Part shown: piece after piece, positions 58,022 through 64,000 of the stretch
How the letters are laid out: each line of letters starts with the position of its first letter
Position numbering within the stretch: position 1 is the first letter of the stretch
From: Sialis fuliginosa
Lineage: Eukaryota; Arthropoda; Insecta; Megaloptera; Sialidae
DNA: 64,000 bases
Direction of reading: 5' to 3'
NCBI GenBank assembly: GCA_961205875.1
Contig: OY540810.1
Span: 26,908,001 to 26,972,000 of the forward strand
Made by a program: the position numbers and the translations under genes
The notes under the pieces: model-generated
What the model saw: only the letters and a program-made list of their open reading frames with translations
Databases searched by the model: none
Told to the model about the DNA's origin: nothing

Positions 58022-58261
58022 TTATTAATAGAACTGCATTTTACCACTGAAAGAAACATTTTTAATAAATATATACAATAAACAATTCTGCAGATAAACA
58101 TAATATTAAAATAAAAATAGTTAAACGCTTTTTTGTCGGTCTAAGGGTTTGGACCGGACGTTGATGAGTCAGTCTTTCAGGATTTTTTTCTTTATGTATT
58201 TATGTAGATAAAATAACAGAACTTATTTATTATTGTATTTTCTACAATTTTACTGTTGTAT
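58022..58261. other. AT-rich spacer
   Basis: Separates the Helitron-like element from the next hAT. Nothing was recognised. Confidence 0.5.
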
Positions 58262-58269
58262 ATTATAAA

Positions 58270-58611
58270 CAAGACCGTAACTGCAGGCCCGAGGGCCCCG
58301 AGGCAAGAAGTGACCGAAGGGCCCCCAGAATATGCAAAAATAAATTAAAGGTCTTTTATTTTCTTTACTTGGAAATTTAACAGTTATTACTAATTTTGAT
58401 TTTAATGAATTTTTTTTACACTTCTTACTAATTTTAATGAATAATAAGTGTAACATTCAAGTTGGCAACGAAAAAGGTCATTAAAATCAAAATTTGTAAT
58501 AAGTGTAACATTTACAAGTTAGAACAAAATAAAAAAAGTTTTACACTGCTGCGGGCCCCCCCCTAGCCTCGGGAAGCCCGGGGCACTGCCCAGGTGGTAG
58601 TTACGGGCCTG
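58270..58611. mobile_element. hAT-type MITE, 342 bp, perfect 8-bp duplication
   Basis: Left end CAAGACCGTAACTGC and right end GGTAGTTACGGGCCTG; flanks ATTATAAA (58262-58269) and ATTATAAA (58612-58619) are identical. The second base change in the left end (CAA in place of CAG) suggests mild decay. GGGCCCC-rich subterminal runs occur on both sides. The interior contains two inverse segments around TAACAGTTATTACTAATTTT and AAAATTTGTAATAAGTGTAA. A right-end relative is at 61161-61212. It is non-coding. Confidence 0.93.
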
Positions 58612-58619
58612 ATTATAAA

Positions 58620-59579
58620 TACTATGTATGTATACTAAAATATAATAATAAAATGATTTATTTATTCCGTTTTGAAGAAAATTAGTGAAATGAGTTATAT
58701 AAATACGCCTGTATTTAAATGTGTTTATTATTCATTATGCATTGTAACTATGCACCTGTTGCAACTGCGCATGCATAGTCTCGGCCCTGTTCACACTTAA
58801 TATTTTGTTTCATGATAATTAAAATAGATACGTGAGCTGCAGATTTAATCTGAACGTTACACGTTTTGTTAAATTTATATCTTTTGTATTTATAACTAAA
58901 CAATGTTATTGAACCTATTTATTTATATACATACATACCTATATAGTATATAGTATACATATATAAATAAATGGTAAGTGTCATTTGATATAATTATTGT
59001 AATACATAAAATTTACATTATCAAGTGGACTCAATTTTATTTAAAGTAAAGAAACTTAATCAATCTGACAACGCTTTGTAATGCATAATATATTTTTGGC
59101 TCCTAAGTTTTTATGGTGACTGTTTTTTATATAAATACAATTATGCTTTGTTGTCAACTTTTTTAATTACACTTTGTTTTGAAAAAATAAATATGGGGAG
59201 GGGGTCATGGAACTTTAGTGTTTTATTTTATTTTATTTGCTTTAAATTTATATTTTGAGGAGCATGCTCTCTATTACCCCCTTCTTCCTGAATCCACGCT
59301 TGACAACAATGTGAGATAGAATGTATTATTTTGTATTAATACCTACCTATACGTTTTGTTCTAAAATTTAATTACCGTAAATACCTTGGCCTCATTTTTT
59401 TAAATAATGGGTCAATATTATTTTTATTTTCTTATGAGTTAATAGTTATTTACGGAAGTATAATGAAGTATTGTACAATTTCCAAAAACATCCGAATTGA
59501 TCATTTCTTTGTCTGTATATGTTGCAGAACATTAAATATAAAATTCTGTGGTAATATATCTATATATTTATATTAGAAT
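58620..59579. other. AT-rich non-coding stretch
   Basis: No gene or bounded repeat was recognised. Confidence 0.5.
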
Positions 59580-59947
59580 CAGTGGCGTGGTAAGAAAAAT
59601 TTTCGGGGGGGGGGGGTAAATACATGAGTTAGATTTTTTGAAGATATTTTGAACTGATGTTTTCTCAAAACATACGTTTTTTAAAACACTGAATATTTCC
59701 GGGTGAGGGGATCGTATTTTTAATTGAAAGACCTAAAAAGGTCATTCAAACGTTCCTATGACTTATTTCTTATTGAAAACCCTGAAATAATATCATTTAA
59801 TATTACCGAAAAAAACATGATCAAAAAAAATTTCTTAGGGAGCCCGCCAACAATTCCTGTCCGGGGGCCCGTGATAGGATGTGAGGGGCATGCTCGTGTC
59901 TATATAGTTTATTGATTTTTAGTAAAAATCGTGCATTTATTTACATA
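59580..59947. other. hAT-like left end with a 12-G run, no right end found
   Basis: CAGTGGCGTGGTAAGAAAAA at 59580 is followed by a 12-G run (59605-59616), much like the start of the hAT MITE at 7881. A GC-rich block (GGGAGCCCGCC, CCGGGGGCCCGTGATAGG) at about 59838-59880 may be from the same or another hAT. No duplication or right terminus could be assigned. Confidence 0.45.
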
Positions 59948-60010
59948 CTAGAAATTTCCCGTGGCTTCACCCGCTTATATTTCATTAGAAAATAGTAATT
60001 GTATTTTTTA
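59948..60010 (-). mobile_element. Helitron-like 3' end fragment
   Basis: On the minus strand GCGGGTGAAGCCACGGG followed by AAATTTCTAG and then T is a standard 3' terminus of insect Helitron-like elements (compare GAAGCCGCGGG..CTAG at 58021). The rest of the element to the right on the plus strand is not recognisable. Confidence 0.55.
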
Positions 60011-61160
60011 ATATGTATGTACCTGACCTAATAACCCAATATTTATTATAGGTTTTAACATAAATATCACAACCATATATACCATCGAGAATCTATTGAA
60101 TTTTTAAACATTTTTATCACAAAACATCAATAATAAATCACGTGTAAATTTTCTTTTTATATTATAACCTCAAATAGTTCTAGGGTCTTAGGCTTTCATT
60201 TTTTTCATAAGTTTTTCACAATTTATTTATACACATATAAGAGAGTCTTCTGACACGTGTAAGTGGAATTTCCTTATATTAACTTATGCGCAGTATTTTA
60301 CTTAAAATTAGACCAAAATCATTAATTACAAAATGTCGTTAATATTTGGCAGTGTTGTGAAAATGCAAAAAGTGAAAATTCTCTAGAACATTGTAATTTA
60401 CATAAATTAATTTACAGTTAACAGAAATAGGATATTATTTTAAATCATATTTAATAAATGTGAATGCACTAAAATTGATTGTTTATTTTAAACATTTGGC
60501 AAGGACATTATTTTACTTCAAACTTATAAAACTCTGACCGACTTTATTTCAGTTAACCCTGAATTAAAAATAAACGGTCACGCGTCCTTAGACATTTCAC
60601 TAATTCTACTCTGTATAATATCGTTGTGAATTCGTTTGATGACACCAATGAAATTTTTATATTTAAAAAATATATTATTTAAAAAAATTATACATATTTT
60701 TTAAATTTAAAATATATTTATGAATACAATTAACGACAGGTAGCCCTTCCATTATCCATAGCCCACGGCCTTCCACTGTTTTTTTAAATCCAACAGTGAC
60801 AAATTATAAACCATAAAACTTGTTGCATCGCCAATTCACCACTTCAATTACTTACAAGATACTGTAGAAAAAATAAATCTGGGAAAAGGCGATAATAATA
60901 ATATTGTTTCTATCAGGCTGTAGAATAAGATATTCGTTCAAGAAAATATTACATAATTATTAAGTATTTCTTGTAAATTCGAATATAATAAATAATACAT
61001 ATTTAATAAAATGTAAATACGTGTATGTATAATTTATGTTTAAATCGGGTGAATAAAAAATATATTTTTTTTTCGTTGCTACCTCAATCCATAATTTTAC
61101 GCTTGTTACTATTATTACTATTATGACCTTTTGTTCCTCAATCTTGCCGAACCCAATTTT
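60011..61160. other. AT-rich non-coding stretch
   Basis: No gene or bounded repeat was recognised. Confidence 0.5.
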
Positions 61161-61212
61161 TACGCTGCTGCGGGGGCCCCGGGGAACTGCCCCGGTGATA
61201 GTTACGGCCCTG
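61161..61212. mobile_element. hAT right-end fragment
   Basis: TTACGCTGCTGCGGGGGCCC, then AACTGCCCCGGTGATAGTT and ACGGCCCTG match the right end of the 58270-58611 element. The left end was not found, so the duplication cannot be tested. Confidence 0.6.
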
Positions 61213-63100
61213 ACTTTCTTAAATCTACTATATTTGAATACCACCCTTTCTTAAGCATTCTTTTTCTTAATCATATTTGTTAATACACTTGTTTAAATAT
61301 TATTTTACTGTTTCTAAATTTTATAACTTTTTATTATTATTACTTCCAAAATTCATTATAGCTAAATATCATATTTTGTAACTGAACATTAAATATTAAA
61401 GAATTCTATTCAAAACATAATTTATTCTATAGATTCACTGTTATCAACTACCCATTGCATCAAAATCGCAGAAGTAACTGTTGTATTTCACTATTTTCTA
61501 TCTTCTATATAATATATTCATCTTTACGCCAGTTATCGGTTACGGTTTAAAATTTAAAATATTCTTTTCAATGTGGCAAGAGAAACATTTTTGTAAATGT
61601 TAATTTTCCATTAAAACGTCTTTCAGTATATATCTACATCTTACATCAACTAATATTTTCTTATGACCGCCTACGCTTTAGCTAATTTTATCTGTACAGA
61701 TCAATCGTTACTCGCTGCTGCGAATTTAAATCTTTGATGGCCATATGGTTATGAAATCCTTCCACCTCTTTTGGTTTTGTCTGACGTCAAGGATCAGTTC
61801 ATTCGAACAAATATTCATTTATTCCAGAATATACACAGAAATAGGTACATTTAGTATATTCACGTACATATTCATGTTTACGGTGGAAATAGCCTGATAT
61901 CATTTAATTGTAAGATACAATGTTATTATATTATATTTTCAATATACTGTTAATGGAAAAAATAGTACTTATATTATTAATTCCATTGAACCGGTACTTC
62001 ATTTTTAGTGCTCCGTATCAAAATCGGATAAAGGAACATTGTGTCTGTATGTCTGTTATAACCTTCTAACTATTGAACAGTTTGACCTATATAGAAATCT
62101 GAGATTTAACGTAAATATAGTAAATGGTGGACCAATTTTGGGCGTTTTTAAGGATTGCCAAAAAATTTTTACTCAATCCCAGCGAGTAGAGTATCAAATG
62201 AAAGCCAAAATATGTCAAAGTGAAATATGTAAACGTTTTGCTATTATTAAAATCTTCGTTTAACAAATATTAATAAGAATTCGTAAAAATATGTTGTTCC
62301 CTGACCATTCTCCAAAAGTAATAGAGAAAATTTAAAAAAATGAGAATATGTATGTTGATGCCGAGATCGCAATGAAAATGATCAGTAAATCAGCAGACAC
62401 CATACATTCGTATTTTTTCAAAAATAATTCAAAATTATAATCTAAGTAAAGTGAAAAATACATTGAGCTGCCACCTTTTCGATAATATTTAAATCAAGAA
62501 TTTGAACCTGAATTTTTTCATGGTTCGGGTTCGGTTCATATTCAATACATAAATTCAAATATAATCAATTCAATATATAAATTTCTGTTCGAGTTTGTAA
62601 TTAAAAGAAAATTATTAATAGCCATTCAAATATTACTAGAAAAAAAAGAAAAAGAAAAATACATTGTAAAGATTAAAATCTACTTTTCAGATTTATTTGC
62701 AAATTGAAATTTAATTCATTTTTACAGAGTTATAGAATTATAAAGTAAGTAAAAAATGTAAATTTTAGTAATGGACTTGATAAGTTACATTATACCATGA
62801 AATTCAATTTTTTAAATAATTGGAGAAAAATGATAAAATATTAAAAATATTTTCTTGAACTTTTTAAAAATATTCGATTACCGGTTATCCATTAAAAGGT
62901 TCGGGTTCAAGTTCGCTGACTTTGAAATAAAGCGGTTTCAAGTTCGGGTTCTGGTTTAGTTAAGTTCTTAAATTTGCTTTTTTTAATATACAAAATTCCA
63001 AAATATGCAATGGATCAACGCTACAACATTATCCATTTTTGTCATTCCCAACAACAAAAAATCATTGTTCCTTAATTCCATAACAATTTATTTGTTACAG
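61213..63100. other. AT-rich sequence upstream of tn coding exon
   Basis: No repeat with clear ends and no gene was recognised. It is probably intronic, because it ends in a splice acceptor (TTTGTTACAG at 63091-63100) preceded by a T/C-biased stretch. Confidence 0.5.
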
Positions 63101-63391
63101 TAAACTACAAATAAGATGAACCAGTTCGAACAATTGCTAACATGTGCCATCTGCCTGGATCGGTATCGCAATCCAAAACTACTACCATGTCAACACAGTT
63201 TTTGTATGGAACCATGCATGGACGGACTTGCGGATTATGTACGCCGACAAGTCCGGTGTCCAGAATGCAGGGCCGAACACCGAATCCCATATCAAGGTGT
63301 TCAGGGATTTCCAACGAACGTAACACTCCAACGTTTCCTCGAATTGCACAGCGATATCACTGGAGAGCTACCAGATCCCACAGCAGGACAG
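63101..63391 (+). CDS. tn: Thin (TRIM32-type) RING protein, first coding exon
   Basis: Coding from ATG 63116 to 63391 (92 codons), with 15 bases of 5' untranslated exon (63101-63115) after the acceptor TTTGTTACAG. The start is supported by A at -3 and by the family N-terminus (a hydrophobic LLTC into the RING). The RING Cys/His are C10, C13, C25, H27, C30, C34, C48 and C51. The C30-to-C34 spacing is three residues, where most RINGs have two. The rest (HRIPYQGVQGFPTNVTLQRF) is the very conserved stretch after the RING. Known role of the family: an E3 ubiquitin ligase of the TRIM-NHL class, needed in Drosophila to keep muscle sarcomeres and costameres stable. The donor GTATAT follows at 63392. 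The C-terminal NHL repeats would lie beyond the window. Confidence 0.93.
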
Positions 63392-63564
63392 GTATATTAT
63401 ATACAATTTTAATTTATAGTACCTTAGCCAAATCTGAAAAAAACAGTTCTATTTTGTCTTTGAAACATAACATAATATATTATTTCATTTATTTCAGTAA
63501 TGTTATTTATAATTAAATCAAAGTTATTGTATTTAGAACCATTAAATAAGATTATCATTTTTAG
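63392..63564 (+). other. tn: tn intron, 173 bp, phase 0
   Basis: The donor CAG/GTATAT (63391/63392) and acceptor ATTTTTAG (ends 63564) are in frame and rejoin GQ to IMERC. Read-through would meet a stop after VYYIQF. It is very AT-rich like other introns of this genome. Confidence 0.9.
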
Positions 63565-64000
63565 ATCATGGAACGGTGTAATGTATGTTCTGAAAAAGCT
63601 TATTGCAGTATTTGTATGCATTGCGACAAACGTATCTGTCCTGACTGTAAAGGAGGACATATGGACATATTACGTCGTGAAATAACACGCATAAATAACC
63701 AGGTACGGCGCGGTATACACAAACTACAAGAATCAATATCAATTATAGAAAAGAATACAACAGGTGTGAAAAACAACTGCACAAATGTATCTGAGGAAGT
63801 GGATGAAATATATCGCCGTCTTTCAAAAGCGCTCAAAGATAGAACTGAACACCTCCGAGTTGAAATTGAAAGATATCAATCGACAGAAACGCGGCACTTG
63901 TCTACCCTTAAGGACAATCTAGAACTTGAAATTTCAAATATCCAGTCAAACTGTGATTTAGCCGATAAATATATGACTGAAAATGTAGATTGGGATGATT
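63565..64000 (+). CDS. tn: Thin (TRIM32-type) protein, B-box and coiled-coil exon, partial
   Basis: 145 codons plus one base, open to the window edge (residues 93-237 of the product). Residues 97-124 form a B-box-like zinc-binding pattern: C97-x2-C100-x8-C109-x2-C112-x4-C117-x2-C120-x3-H124. From about residue 129 to 235 the sequence is charged and helical (RREITRINNQVRRGIHKLQE, later EEVDEIYRRLSKALKDRTEH) with regular hydrophobic spacing, the dimerising coiled coil expected of TRIM proteins. The order RING, B-box, coiled coil makes the identification firm. The exon has no frameshift or stop, and codon use is ordinary for the region. The rest of the protein, including the NHL repeats that bind substrates, is to the right. 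Confidence 0.93.
   Translation, partial: MMERCNVCSEKAYCSICMHCDKRICPDCKGGHMDILRREITRINNQVRRGIHKLQESISIIEKNTTGVKNNCTNVSEEVDEIYRRLSKALKDRTEHLRVEIERYQSTETRHLSTLKDNLELEISNIQSNCDLADKYMTENVDWDD

Overview
The window looks like a stretch of an arthropod, most likely insect, nuclear genome. It is strongly AT-rich, has spliced genes, and is densely covered with short non-autonomous DNA transposons, especially hAT, Tc1/mariner and PIF-like types. The only gene that can be called with confidence lies at the right edge. Its protein matches the N-terminus of the insect TRIM32-type RING/B-box protein thin (tn, also called abba in Drosophila). No bacterial-type operons, CRISPR arrays, rRNA genes or convincing tRNA genes were seen.

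Layout. From 1 to about 19.2 kb is non-coding DNA with hAT elements (1986, 4573, 7881, 9338, 12120), three foldback or MITE families and retroelement-tail repeats. At 19.26-19.60 kb an isolated CpG- and GC-rich patch ends in a good splice donor (GTAAGT); it is the best candidate for a promoter and first non-coding exon, possibly of tn. From 19.6 to 34.5 kb is AT-rich sequence with more hAT elements (27167, 28327), palindromes (25805, 31579) and a small hammerhead-ribozyme-like insertion (29697-29874). From 34.5 to 39 kb are three transposase wrecks of the Tc1/mariner/IS630 group. From 39.7 to 47 kb are palindromes and MITEs. From 47.8 to 50.1 kb are a 1.1-kb near-perfect palindrome, a hAT nested in a hAT, and a second hammerhead-like hairpin insertion (49866-50054), followed by a decayed third one near 51.07 kb. 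From 54 to 58.6 kb is a palindromic repeat carrying a 44-bp hAT remnant, then a 1-kb Helitron-like element and another hAT MITE. Exons of tn begin at 63101 and run off the right end.

The only functional gene seen is tn: a RING exon (63116-63391), a 173-bp phase-0 intron, then a B-box and coiled-coil exon (from 63565). The splice acceptor just upstream of the ATG shows that at least one upstream non-coding exon exists, so some or most of this window may be the first intron of tn.

The most unusual signal is a pair of insertions of 178 and 189 bp. They have different outer sequences, but both carry a hammerhead-like core (CTGATGA, stem II, GAAA, then the palindrome ACACGTGT) at the tip of a hairpin, and both are flanked by perfect direct repeats of 12 and 14 bp. 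This resembles the small hammerhead retroelements (retrozymes) and Penelope-like elements of animals. Ribozyme activity and the retroelement interpretation are inferences from sequence alone.
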